Part shown: piece by piece, positions 1 to 7,451 of the stretch | How the letters are laid out: each line of letters starts with the position of its first letter | How positions within the stretch are numbered: the first letter of the stretch is position 1 | From: Gemmatimonadota bacterium | Lineage (GTDB): Bacteria; Gemmatimonadota; Gemmatimonadetes; Gemmatimonadales; Gemmatimonadaceae | DNA length: 64,000 nucleotides | Assembly (NCBI GenBank): GCA_026387935.1 | Contig: JAPLKU010000003.1 | Span: 1 to 64,000 of the forward strand | Direction: 5' to 3' | Program-made: the position numbers and the translations under genes | The notes under the pieces: model-generated | Database searches by the model: none | Told to the model about the DNA's origin: nothing | What the model saw: only the letters and a program-made list of their open reading frames with translations

Positions 1-371
1 GAACCGATGGGAACAATGATGGGTTTGGGAAAGTTGTTGCTGTTGCGTGATTGGAACGCGGCGGGCGTGAACACCGTGTCTCTCCGCGTGATGGCATCAC
101 TGCGGGATTGGAACTGGATGACAACATCCACGGCGTTTGACTTGATCCAGTCCTTCACTGCTTCGCGGTTGGTTTCCTTCACTGCTTCGCGGTGGGTCAC
201 TGGGAACTGGGAACCCACTTCGTGAGTTCCTTCATCCCCGACTGCGTCGGGTCTGAAATCACTGGTGTTGGTCATACCAGGTGCCTGATGGGAACTGTTG
301 TTGGTGCTACCAGATGCCTGATGGGATTGGAGTGTTCCCTTGTTCAGTGTGTCGTTATTCGCATTGTTCAT
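1..371 (-). CDS. Unknown protein, N-terminal part only (runs off window)
   Basis: This reading frame is missing from the ORF track because it has no stop inside the window. Reading the minus strand from an ATG at 371 gives 123 codons with no stop down to base 1. A GAGGG Shine-Dalgarno-like stretch lies about 8 bases upstream of the ATG. The protein starts MNNANNDTLNKG, is rich in Asn, Ser and Gln, and carries a duplicated 8-residue unit (REAVKETN/REAVKDWI) that matches a 24-bp direct repeat in the DNA near 153-198. No family was recognised. Composition is less GC-rich than the chromosome to the right and similar to the neighbouring serine recombinase, so it probably belongs to the same mobile or foreign segment. 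The long open frame and the Shine-Dalgarno make it a likely real gene; the function is unknown. Confidence 0.6.
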   Translation of the reverse strand, partial: MNNANNDTLNKGTLQSHQASGSTNNSSHQAPGMTNTSDFRPDAVGDEGTHEVGSQFPVTHREAVKETNREAVKDWIKSNAVDVVIQFQSRSDAITRRDTVFTPAAFQSRNSNNFPKPIIVPIG

Positions 372-648
372 TCGTTGATCCCTCAGGTCGCTGGTGAGTG
401 GGTGATGAGTTCGGTTATGGGTACACGTGGGGTAAAGGGGAGAAGTGGTTCTACTCAGTGGGTGCTGCCAATGTCCTGTAGAGCGAGTGATTCCTTTTCT
501 GTCTATGAACTAGCGATGCTAGAACGCAGTGGTGACTGCTGAAGAGGTCAAGTTTCCTTCTCGTCCAAGGTGCTACATGTTCTTGTGACTTCGTGACACT
601 TGTCACGCATAACGAAATATTTATACAAACCGATATTGCTACAGCCAA
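372..648. other. Intergenic stretch, no gene seen
   Basis: This would be the 5' region of the partial minus-strand gene. The 65-aa ORF at 451-648 has no recognisable features and sits where the promoter of the 1-371 gene is expected. The stretch contains the near-perfect palindrome at 592-607 and becomes AT-rich towards the terminator at about 650. Confidence 0.5.
592..607. repeat. Palindrome CGTGACA-CT-TGTCACG
   Basis: Two perfect 7-base arms separated by 2 bases. It lies upstream of the 1-371 minus-strand gene, so it could be an operator or a recombinase or replication-protein site. A related string (GTGACAACACTT) occurs near 1924. The role is inference only. Confidence 0.5.
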
Positions 649-673
649 TAAAAAAAGACACGCAGGGTGTCTT
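649..673 (-). terminator. Rho-independent terminator of the recombinase transcript
   Basis: On the minus strand the sequence reads as a perfect 7-bp stem (AAGACAC/GTGTCTT, loop CCTGC) followed directly by seven T residues. It lies about 170 bases downstream of the serine recombinase stop codon and in the right orientation to end its transcript before the 1-371 gene. Confidence 0.75.
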
Positions 674-843
674 GGGGGACGAAAAACTTTTTGAGTTTTT
701 CTTTCTTGAACGTCGTTGAGATGTTCACGTCATCGTGGTTTACCCAAACGGTACATGTCTGTGTGACTAGAGATGTTCAAGATGCCCAACCCTGCAACTC
801 GTACTACTTCAACAACACGTGTCGTACAGTCTTGGTACAAGTG

Positions 844-1485
844 TTATGCGACCAACCTGTCTCGCACTTTGTATACCGTTCTCACGGATACTGATAGAAT
901 CTTCGCGATATGAGTGACTCGGGTGTTCTCGCGAAGCAGCTTGATGATTTTCTGCGACTTGGGTTTCTCGAGAAACGCAAGAAGTGATTCATGTGACCCT
1001 TTTCGTCGTCCCGTGTACAACCCCTTTGCTTTCGCGATGGCAATGCCTTCCATCTGTCGTTCCCTGATGTTCGTTCTTTCAATACTTGATAAACATGTCA
1101 TCACGGACAGAACGATTTGCGCGGTGGCATTCACGGTGCCATCGTCATTCAACAGTCGGATGCCTTCTTTCTGAATGATGACTTGAATCTTGTTCTCGAC
1201 GAAATACTGAATGGTGATGGTGATGTCTGCAATGTCTCGTCCCGCGCGACTGATTTCATGAAAATGGATTTCCCCGATTTCTCCCTTCGCGCAATCATTC
1301 AACAACTGTCTTCCAGCAACCCTGTCTCGAAACTTCACCACCCCTGAAATCTTGTCTTCATAGTGTCGAGAAAACGTCGTCGTCCCTCCTAGCGTCGCGT
1401 CTGCACGACGAAACGACTGCATTTGTCTGTCTGTCTTCTGAGACGCACTTGAGACTCGTGCGTACGAAACCGTGAGTTTTGTCAT
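844..1485 (-). CDS. Small serine site-specific recombinase (resolvase/invertase family)
   Basis: A 213-residue protein that would cut and rejoin DNA at specific sites through a serine-DNA intermediate. The N-terminus YARVSSASQ carries the expected catalytic serine of the resolvase/invertase fold. Further on, HEISRAGRD corresponds to the conserved Arg/Asp active-site segment. A long E-helix region (about residues 110-165) follows, and a C-terminal helix-turn-helix (THIAKILSVSVRTVYKVR, about 190-208) should read the site. I chose the ATG at 1485 rather than the ORF-track start at 1569 because AGAGGAAAA directly precedes it and because the promoter lies between the two. Codon use and GC content differ clearly from the chromosome to the right. 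It could resolve plasmid or transposon co-integrates or invert a segment; no partner transposase is visible. Confidence 0.9.
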   Translation of the reverse strand: MTKLTVSYARVSSASQKTDRQMQSFRRADATLGGTTTFSRHYEDKISGVVKFRDRVAGRQLLNDCAKGEIGEIHFHEISRAGRDIADITITIQYFVENKIQVIIQKEGIRLLNDDGTVNATAQIVLSVMTCLSSIERTNIRERQMEGIAIAKAKGLYTGRRKGSHESLLAFLEKPKSQKIIKLLRENTRVTHIAKILSVSVRTVYKVRDRLVA

Positions 1486-1516
1486 TTTTCCTCTGTTTTC
1501 GACTGGTACGTCCAAC

Positions 1517-1534
1517 ATGTCACCTGTGGGACAT
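1517..1534. promoter_or_regulatory. Palindrome ATGTC-N8-GACAT before recombinase gene
   Basis: Two perfect 5-base arms lie just downstream of the predicted -10 box and upstream of the recombinase start. This position suits an autoregulatory operator or half of a recombination (res-like) site. Several further ACATGT strings occur in the AT-rich left end (about 575, 752, 1548 and 1878). Confidence 0.4.
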
Positions 1535-1540
1535 ACACTA

Positions 1541-1569
1541 AAACTAACATGTATGGGTCTGTTTGTCAA
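1541..1569 (-). promoter_or_regulatory. Sigma-70-type promoter of the recombinase gene
   Basis: On the minus strand a perfect -35 box TTGACA (1569-1564) is followed after 17 bases by TAGTTT (1546-1541), a weak -10 box. It is placed about 55 bases upstream of the recombinase ATG at 1485. The -35 match and the spacing make this the best promoter candidate in the left end. Confidence 0.6.
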
Positions 1570-1732
1570 CCCCAGAAAACACCTGTAAGTGCTTTAACCA
1601 CAAGCAGTTACATGGTTCAATATGATGATGGTTACAGAAGGTTTCTTGTCTCAGAATCAGGTGATTTTACCGTCATTTCCAGGTATAGTCTAAAAATGAT
1701 GTTTTTTCTGTCCCAGTGTTCGGTGTAAATGA

Positions 1733-1776
1733 GAGAACGGAAAAAGTGATAACGTCAGTTCACTTTTTCTGTTCTC
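1733..1776. repeat. Long inverted repeat, 17-bp arms, 10-base loop
   Basis: The arms are GAGAACGGAAAAAGTGA and TCACTTTTTCTGTTCTC, which pair over 17 positions with a single G-T wobble. The loop is TAACGTCAGT. No T-run follows on either strand, so a simple terminator is not obvious. A recombinase crossover or accessory site, or a replication hairpin, is possible. Confidence 0.7.
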
Positions 1777-1837
1777 ACGTTTCGCCAGAATTACAACCAT
1801 TATTTGTTTTATTCTTTATTATTTAAATAAGAATGAT

Positions 1838-1859
1838 TCTTTAGTAACTTCTTTAGTAA
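1838..1859. repeat. Direct repeat TCTTTAGTAA x2
   Basis: Two identical 10-base copies start 12 bases apart inside the AT-rich region. The short period and AT-rich setting resemble iteron-like or regulator-binding repeats, but two copies are too few to call an origin. Confidence 0.45.
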
Positions 1860-1974
1860 TAATGTCGCTGTATAGACATGTTTTTGGTCACTGAGACGGT
1901 GTTGAGGTTTGCTAAGTCGTTATGTGACAACACTTGGAGATTGGTGTGTAGTTAGGCATCACTTTTACAACACG

Positions 1975-2034
1975 ATGGAAGAAGTCGACCGCACGGTTGG
2001 GACCATCAAGCGGTACATCGCCAACGGCGTGTAA
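1975..2034 (+). pseudogene. Possible 3' stub of an interrupted host gene
   Basis: From an in-frame ATG this short frame encodes MEEVDRTVGTIKRYIANGV and then stops. It uses GC-rich host-like codons and begins just where the AT-rich segment ends. EEVDRTVGTIKRYI looks like the last helix of a larger enzyme; class V aminotransferase or cysteine-desulfurase tails of the EEVDRAVE type are one guess. It is followed by a terminator-like hairpin, as the end of a gene would be. I read it as the remainder of a gene cut by an insertion or by a contig misjoin; a chance ORF cannot be excluded. Confidence 0.35.
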
Positions 2035-2043
2035 GAAAAGGTC

Positions 2044-2065
2044 CAGCTCGGCCGCGGCCGAGCTG
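2044..2065. repeat. Perfect 22-bp palindrome
   Basis: CAGCTCGGCCG is followed immediately by its exact reverse complement. It is the first of three palindromic structures within 115 bases between the gene stub and the receptor gene. Confidence 0.75.
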
Positions 2066-2071
2066 ATTTCG

Positions 2072-2100
2072 GCCAATTTCGCGGAATTGGCAACCTTTTT
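2072..2100 (+). terminator. Terminator-like hairpin after the gene stub
   Basis: A 7-bp stem GCCAATT/AATTGGC with a 6-base loop is followed 4 bases later by TTTTT. It lies 38 bases after the stop codon of the 1975-2034 frame and fits the end of the interrupted host gene. Confidence 0.5.
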
Positions 2101-2125
2101 GACCCCGTACTCGTTCTAATGATGT

Positions 2126-2158
2126 GGTAACGGCAAACGTCCAACGTTTGCCGTTACC
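2126..2158. promoter_or_regulatory. 15-bp perfect hairpin upstream of the receptor gene
   Basis: GGTAACGGCAAACGT and its exact reverse complement are separated only by CCA. It lies about 40 bases upstream of the chosen receptor start. There is no T-run on the plus strand, so a 5'-UTR regulatory or RNA-stabilising structure is as likely as a terminator. The ORF-track start at 2124 falls inside this hairpin, which argues against that start. Confidence 0.65.
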
Positions 2159-2198
2159 CGTCAGGCTCGCCCCATCCATCCCGACTCCACACACTTCC

Positions 2199-5100
2199 GT
2201 GAAACTGCGCCTGCTCCTTGCGACGCTCCTTTGCGTAGTTGCCTCTGCCTTTTCCTCGCCGCTTTCCGCCCAGACCGTTGACGTCATTCGCGGCCGGGTG
2301 ACCGGCCCGGAAAACCAGCCGCTCGAGGGCGCCCAGGTCACGGTGACCACGTTGGCTGGCGCGGTAAGCCGGAACGCCCGAACCGATGCGAATGGCCGGT
2401 ATACCGTCACCTTTCCCGGTGGCGATGGTGACTACTTCGTCACGTTCAATTCGATCGGATACGCCCAGCGCCGTTACGAGATCAAGCGCGTCGCCGATGA
2501 AGACATCCTGATTGCCGACTCGAAGATGTCGCGCACGGCGACGGCACTCGGCGAAGTGCGAGTTCAGGGCGACCGCACGCGCCCCAATCGCAATGAGACC
2601 AATCCCGATATCAGCGGCACCGAGCGGGCAACGAACACGTCCGCACTCTCTGCGGCGCAAATGGGCGACCTCGCCGCGATGGCCGCGTCCATTCCCGGCG
2701 TGCTGCTCGTACCCGGTGCCGATGGCGACCCATCCGGCTTCTCGGTGCTTGGCCTCGATCCGAGCCAGAACTCCACAACACTCAACGGACAGAACTTCGG
2801 CGGCTCGGACATTCCGCGCGACGCCGCCGTTGGTTCGTCGCTCACCACATCGCCGTACGACGTGTCCCGCGGCGGCTTCAGCGGCGCGAACTTCAACCTG
2901 CGCACACAGAGTGGAACGAACTTCATCCTCCGCACGAACAGTCTGAACATCGACTCGCCGTCCATGCAGTGGACGGACCAAGCTGCCAAGGCGCTCGGGC
3001 AGCAGTACAGCAATCTCTCGCTGGGCGGCCGGCTCTCCGGACCGATCAAATACAACCAGTCGTTCTTCAACCTCGCGTACCAGCTCGGGCGCCGGTCGAA
3101 TGACCTGCAGACCTTGCTCAATACGTCGCCGCTCGGGTTGCAGACCAGCGGCATCGCGGCGGATTCGATCACGCGACTGCTCGGCATTGCGCAGCGCCTG
3201 AATGTGCCAACCACGGCCGGGCACCCCGCGAGCGAGCGCCTCAGCGACCAGGGTTCCATCATCGGCTCCTTTGATCTTGCTCCGCCATCGTCGCGCGCTG
3301 GATCGGCCTACAACCTCACGGTAAATGGTTCGTGGAACACGCAGTCGCCGGTGTCGAACCTGACGTCGGAGTTTCCGGCCCACAGCGGCGATCGTAGGAA
3401 CTGGAACGCTGGCGGACAGTTCCGGCACTCGACGTACTGGGGCATCGGCATCCTCAGCGAAACAACGCTTGGACTTACCGGGTCCGACAACAATTCGGTT
3501 CCGTACCTCGAGATGCCGAGCGGAAGCGTGCGCATCAACTCGACGTTTGCGGATGGCACCAATGGCGTGAAGAGCATCGGCTTCGGCGGCAACTCGTCGC
3601 TCAACAGCTCCTCATCCAACGCATCGCTCGCCTTCACGAACCTGAGTTCCTGGTTCAGCGAGAACAACAAGCACCGCATCAAGCTCTCAACCGAGCTGCG
3701 CAACGATTCCTACGGAATCGACCAGCACATCAACCAGCTCGGCGCGTTCACGTTCAACTCGCTGGCCGACCTCGATGCCGGACGGCCCGCCTCGTTCAGC
3801 CGCACATTGTCGCCGCGCACGCGGAGCGGCAGTCAGATCGTCGGCGCCATTTCACTCGGTGATTCGTACCGCAGGAGCAACACTTTCCAGCTGCAGTATG
3901 GCGTGCGAATCGACGGCAACGCCTTCAACACACACCCGAACGTGAACCCGCAGGTCGAGCAGCTCTTCGGCGTGAAAAACAGCGAAGTCCCGAATCGGTT
4001 GTATGTGAGCCCGCGGGTGGGGTTCTCGTGGAGCTATGGCACGGCCGCGCAGATTGCTGGGTTTGAAGGGGCATTCCGCGGGCCGCGCGCGACGGTGCGC
4101 GGCGGGCTGGGGCTGTTCCAGGGCACGCCTGGTGTGCAAACCCTCGGTGGTGCGATTGACAACACCGGCCTCGCGAGCGGTCTGCAGCAGGTGTTTTGCA
4201 CCGGTATCGCCACACCGACGCCGAACTGGGCCTCGTACGCCGGCGGCGCTGGCTCGATTCCAACCCAGTGCGCCGACGGCACGAGCGGCTCGGTGTTCTC
4301 GAGCACCGTGCCGAACGTTTCGTTGTTTGACAAGAACTACACCTCGCCCCGCAGCGTGCGGTCAAATCTGCAATGGGGCGGCGCGATTCTCGACAACCGG
4401 TTCAACGGCCAGTTCGAGGTGACGTACTCGCTCAACTTGAACCAGCCCGGCAACGTGGACCTGAACTTCTCGCCGACGCAGCGCTTTGCGCTGGCGGGAG
4501 AGGGCAACCGACCCGTGTATGTGCAGCCGACCAGTATTGACCCGCGCACCGGTCTCATCGCGTCGCGCGACGCGCGCGTGTCGCAGCTCTACAACCGCGT
4601 CACCGAAAGCAAGTCCGACCTTCGCTCGGAGAGCAAGCAGCTGCGCGCGTCGATTTCGCCGCTGACGTTCAACAGCGCGTTTTCCTGGAACCTGTCGTAC
4701 GTCTACCAGGACGTGCGCGAACGCGTGCGCGGGTTCGGCACGAACACCGTCGGCAACCCGTTCAACGAAGAATGGGCACGCTCGAACTTCGATTCGCGCC
4801 ACCAGATTCAGTATTCGCTCTTTTACAATGCGTGGGACTTCGTGCGCTTCAGCTGGAGCGGCGGTTTCCGGTCGGGCAACCCGTTCACGCCGCTCGTAAA
4901 TGCGGACTTGAACGGCGATGGATATGCCAACGACCGCGCGTTCATCTTTGACGGTGCTGGTGGTGGCGATGCCGCACTCGGGACCGCGATGCAAACGCTG
5001 GTGAAGTCGGCTCCCGGCTATGTGCAGAGTTGCCTGCAGAAGCAGACCGGCGCACTGGCAGGACGCAACAGCTGCGAAGGTCCGTGGACCTCGTCGGCGA

Positions 5101-5942
5101 ACCTCTCGATTTCATTCAATCCGGTGAAGCTGCAGCTCCCGCAGCGCGCCACGTTCACCTTTGCGGTTTCCAACCCGCTCGGCGCCGCCGACCTGATGCT
5201 CCACGGCAGCAACAACCTGCGCGGCTGGGGCCAGAGTCCCTTTCCTGACCAGAACCTGCTTTATGTGAAGGGCTTCGATCCGGCGACCAACAAGTACAAG
5301 TACGACGTCAACCAGCGCTTCGGCTCATCGAACCCCGCGTTCCAGCCTTTCCGCACGCCGGTCACGGTGACGGCGATGTTCCGCTTCGACATCGGACCGA
5401 CCCGTGAAGAGCAATCGCTCCTGCAGCAGCTCAACGTCGGGCGCCGCACCGACGGCAACAAGTTCAACGAGGGCGTGATCAAGGCGATCTATGCCAACGG
5501 CGGATTGGTGAATCCCATCGGCACGGTACTTCGCCAGTCCGACACCCTCAAGCTCACGAGCGTGCAGGCCGACAGCTTGGCGACGCTCAATCGCTGGTAC
5601 CTGATACGCCTCGATTCCATCTGGTCGCCAATCGCGAAGGCGCTCGCCGACCTGCCTGATCGCTACGACGAAGGCGATGCGTATGTCCGCTACAAGCATG
5701 GCCGCGAAGCCACGGTCGATCTGCTCAAGCGCATTGCGCCACAAGTGAAAGGCGTGCTCAACGAAGCGCAGAAGCGCCAGCTGCCGTCTATCGTCACCAG
5801 CTATCTCGATACGCGCTACCTCGCCTCCATTCGCTCCGGCACCGCCGGGGCCGGCGGGACCGGCTTCGGCGGCGGCGGTGGCGGCCCCGCAATTTTCGGT
5901 GGTGGCGGTGGCGGTGGGCAGACGATCACCATTGTTCGGTAA
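2199..5942 (+). CDS. TonB-dependent outer-membrane receptor with carboxypeptidase-regulatory domain and C-terminal helical extension
   Basis: A 1247-residue outer-membrane transporter of the CarboxypepD_reg/TonB-dependent receptor type. I chose the GTG at 2199 because the next residues (KLRLLLATLLCVVASAFSS...LSAQ) form a signal peptide. A CarboxypepD_reg domain (GRVTGPENQPLEGAQV, about 28-115) is followed by a plug (about 150-260) and a long beta-barrel rich in alternating aromatic residues. The barrel ends at FRFDIGPTREE near residue 1065, the usual last strand in this family. Unusually, about 175 further residues follow, mostly helical, with LTSVQ and LNEAQKRQLP motifs like those of Spy/CpxP chaperones, then a Gly-rich tail. 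It heads an operon with two secreted paralogues. The substrate is unknown. Confidence 0.9.
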   Translation: MKLRLLLATLLCVVASAFSSPLSAQTVDVIRGRVTGPENQPLEGAQVTVTTLAGAVSRNARTDANGRYTVTFPGGDGDYFVTFNSIGYAQRRYEIKRVADEDILIADSKMSRTATALGEVRVQGDRTRPNRNETNPDISGTERATNTSALSAAQMGDLAAMAASIPGVLLVPGADGDPSGFSVLGLDPSQNSTTLNGQNFGGSDIPRDAAVGSSLTTSPYDVSRGGFSGANFNLRTQSGTNFILRTNSLNIDSPSMQWTDQAAKALGQQYSNLSLGGRLSGPIKYNQSFFNLAYQLGRRSNDLQTLLNTSPLGLQTSGIAADSITRLLGIAQRLNVPTTAGHPASERLSDQGSIIGSFDLAPPSSRAGSAYNLTVNGSWNTQSPVSNLTSEFPAHSGDRRNWNAGGQFRHSTYWGIGILSETTLGLTGSDNNSVPYLEMPSGSVRINSTFADGTNGVKSIGFGGNSSLNSSSSNASLAFTNLSSWFSENNKHRIKLSTELRNDSYGIDQHINQLGAFTFNSLADLDAGRPASFSRTLSPRTRSGSQIVGAISLGDSYRRSNTFQLQYGVRIDGNAFNTHPNVNPQVEQLFGVKNSEVPNRLYVSPRVGFSWSYGTAAQIAGFEGAFRGPRATVRGGLGLFQGTPGVQTLGGAIDNTGLASGLQQVFCTGIATPTPNWASYAGGAGSIPTQCADGTSGSVFSSTVPNVSLFDKNYTSPRSVRSNLQWGGAILDNRFNGQFEVTYSLNLNQPGNVDLNFSPTQRFALAGEGNRPVYVQPTSIDPRTGLIASRDARVSQLYNRVTESKSDLRSESKQLRASISPLTFNSAFSWNLSYVYQDVRERVRGFGTNTVGNPFNEEWARSNFDSRHQIQYSLFYNAWDFVRFSWSGGFRSGNPFTPLVNADLNGDGYANDRAFIFDGAGGGDAALGTAMQTLVKSAPGYVQSCLQKQTGALAGRNSCEGPWTSSANLSISFNPVKLQLPQRATFTFAVSNPLGAADLMLHGSNNLRGWGQSPFPDQNLLYVKGFDPATNKYKYDVNQRFGSSNPAFQPFRTPVTVTAMFRFDIGPTREEQSLLQQLNVGRRTDGNKFNEGVIKAIYANGGLVNPIGTVLRQSDTLKLTSVQADSLATLNRWYLIRLDSIWSPIAKALADLPDRYDEGDAYVRYKHGREATVDLLKRIAPQVKGVLNEAQKRQLPSIVTSYLDTRYLASIRSGTAGAGGTGFGGGGGGPAIFGGGGGGGQTITIVR

Positions 5943-5970
5943 GTTCGTAGGCACTCCCTCCTCATCACGA

Positions 5971-7416
5971 ATGCCCATGTCAACGCTTCGCTCAGCATTT
6001 GTCCGCGTGCTCGGCATTGCCACGATTTCGGGTGGCGCTGCGCTGTCCGCGATGGCGCAGGAACCCACCACGACCGCCGCCGGCGCGCTGCCACCCATTC
6101 GCGCACTCGGGAAAGCAACCGCGCGCTCGACGGACCTCCTCGGCGCCGTGTCTCAGGTGCGGGCGCTCCCAGGCGGCCGAGTGCTGGTGAACGACAATCT
6201 CGGCCGAAAGGTCGTGATGTTCGAGCCAGGCCTTGGCTCGTTCAAGGTCGTGGCCGATACGACCAGCGCAACCGCCAATGCCTACAGCTCGCGGGCCGGC
6301 GGACTGGTTGCCTACAAAGGCGATTCCACGCTCTTCGTCGATCCAACATCGCTGTCCATGCTCGTCATCGACAGCAAAGGCAGCATCACGCGCGTCATGT
6401 CTGTGCCGCGCCCGAACGATGCGGCGTCGCTGATTGGCGGGCCGAACGGCACTCCGGCGTTCGACGCGCAGGGCCGGCTGGTCTATCGCGCACCGCCACA
6501 TCTCCATGTGGAAGGTGCTGGGTTTGGCGGCGCCGGTGGCGCGGGCGGTGGCGCGGGCGGTGGCCGCGGACAATTCCAGATGCCGACCTTCCCCGACTCG
6601 GCAGCAATCGTGCGCATCGCGCTCGATACGCGCGCCGTTGATACCGTCGCCTGGCTCAAGATCGCCAAGCAGACCACGACCACCACGCACACGGCCGACG
6701 GCGGCCGCTCCGTGGTTTCGACCATCAACCCGATGCAGATCGTGGACGATTGGGCCGTGACCGCTGATGGGCGAGTGGCGATCGTGCGCGGCCAGGACTA
6801 CAAGATCGAATGGATTGATGGCAAGGGCGCAGTGGCCGGCTCGAGCAAGATTCCATTCGCGTGGCGCCGTCTGAACGATTCGATGAAGGTGGCGTTCATC
6901 GACTCGACGAAAAAGGCGATGGAGGTGCTGCGCCAGCAGGCGGCCGCGCTGGCCCAGGCCGGTGGCACGGCGTCGGCGTTCGCTCCCGACCCGACCGCAG
7001 GCATCGGTGGTCCGCCGGCGAACGTTCGCTTCGAGTTCCACGGCGCCGGCGAGGAAGCACGGCGGCCGCAGGCTGCCAGCTCGAACGGTGCGCCGACAAC
7101 CGGCGGACCAAATACATCGCAAGTCGCCCAGCTCAACTTCGTGAATCCGACGGACCTGCCAGACTATGCACCGCCTTTCGCAGCCGGCGCGGCGCGCAGC
7201 GACCTGAATGGAAACGTTTGGATCCGCACATCAAACGTCTACAACAACGGATCAGTGTACGACATCGTGAATGCCAAAGGCGCGCTGACCGATCGTGTCC
7301 TGCTTCCCCCTGGCCGCGTGATTGCCGGATTCGGCCCGGGCGTGGTGTATATGGGCTACCGCGACGGCGCGGGCGTGCGCCTCGAAGTGGCGCCGATTGC
7401 GAGCGCAACACCCTAA
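5971..7416 (+). CDS. Secreted beta-propeller-like protein, copy 1
   Basis: About 481 residues, 28 bases after the receptor gene. The N-terminus STLRSAFVRVLGIATISGGAALSAMAQ is a signal peptide; ATG 5971 or 5977 are the plausible starts and the ORF-track start lies inside the receptor gene. The mature part shows repeated short strand-turn units (GGRVLVNDNLGRKVVMFE, DSTLFVDPTSLSMLVID, DGRVAIVRGQDYKIEWID), as in NHL or six-bladed propeller proteins. A Gly-rich loop sits near residue 190. It is clearly paralogous to the next gene over its full length. No catalytic motif was recognised. The context suggests a periplasmic or surface partner of the TonB-dependent receptor, by analogy with receptor-linked lipoproteins; this is inference. 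Confidence 0.75.
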   Translation: MPMSTLRSAFVRVLGIATISGGAALSAMAQEPTTTAAGALPPIRALGKATARSTDLLGAVSQVRALPGGRVLVNDNLGRKVVMFEPGLGSFKVVADTTSATANAYSSRAGGLVAYKGDSTLFVDPTSLSMLVIDSKGSITRVMSVPRPNDAASLIGGPNGTPAFDAQGRLVYRAPPHLHVEGAGFGGAGGAGGGAGGGRGQFQMPTFPDSAAIVRIALDTRAVDTVAWLKIAKQTTTTTHTADGGRSVVSTINPMQIVDDWAVTADGRVAIVRGQDYKIEWIDGKGAVAGSSKIPFAWRRLNDSMKVAFIDSTKKAMEVLRQQAAALAQAGGTASAFAPDPTAGIGGPPANVRFEFHGAGEEARRPQAASSNGAPTTGGPNTSQVAQLNFVNPTDLPDYAPPFAAGAARSDLNGNVWIRTSNVYNNGSVYDIVNAKGALTDRVLLPPGRVIAGFGPGVVYMGYRDGAGVRLEVAPIASATP

Positions 7417-7451
7417 GTATCCTCTGGACTTACATCGAACCAATCAGAACT

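Larger units (their letters stand above)
1570..1974. other. AT-rich non-coding region
   Basis: No credible reading frame is seen here. The stretch is the most AT-rich in the window (for example TTTATTATTTAAATAAG near 1815). It contains the 17-bp inverted repeat at 1733-1776 and a 12-base-period direct repeat at 1838-1859. AT-rich DNA with iterated repeats next to a recombinase would fit a replication origin or a recombination site, but nothing here proves either. Confidence 0.5.

Noticed and set aside
451-648. 65-aa minus-strand ORF MAVAISVCINIS...
   Set aside because: No ribosome-binding site or recognisable feature, and it overlaps the expected 5' region of the partial 1-371 gene.
914-1174. 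86-aa plus-strand ORF
   Set aside because: Antisense of the serine recombinase.
2154-3428. 424-aa minus-strand ORF
   Set aside because: Antisense of the TonB-dependent receptor, no motifs.
6861-7451. N-terminal extension of the second propeller ORF
   Set aside because: This part is copy 1 read in another frame. The signal peptide starting at 7452 marks the true start.
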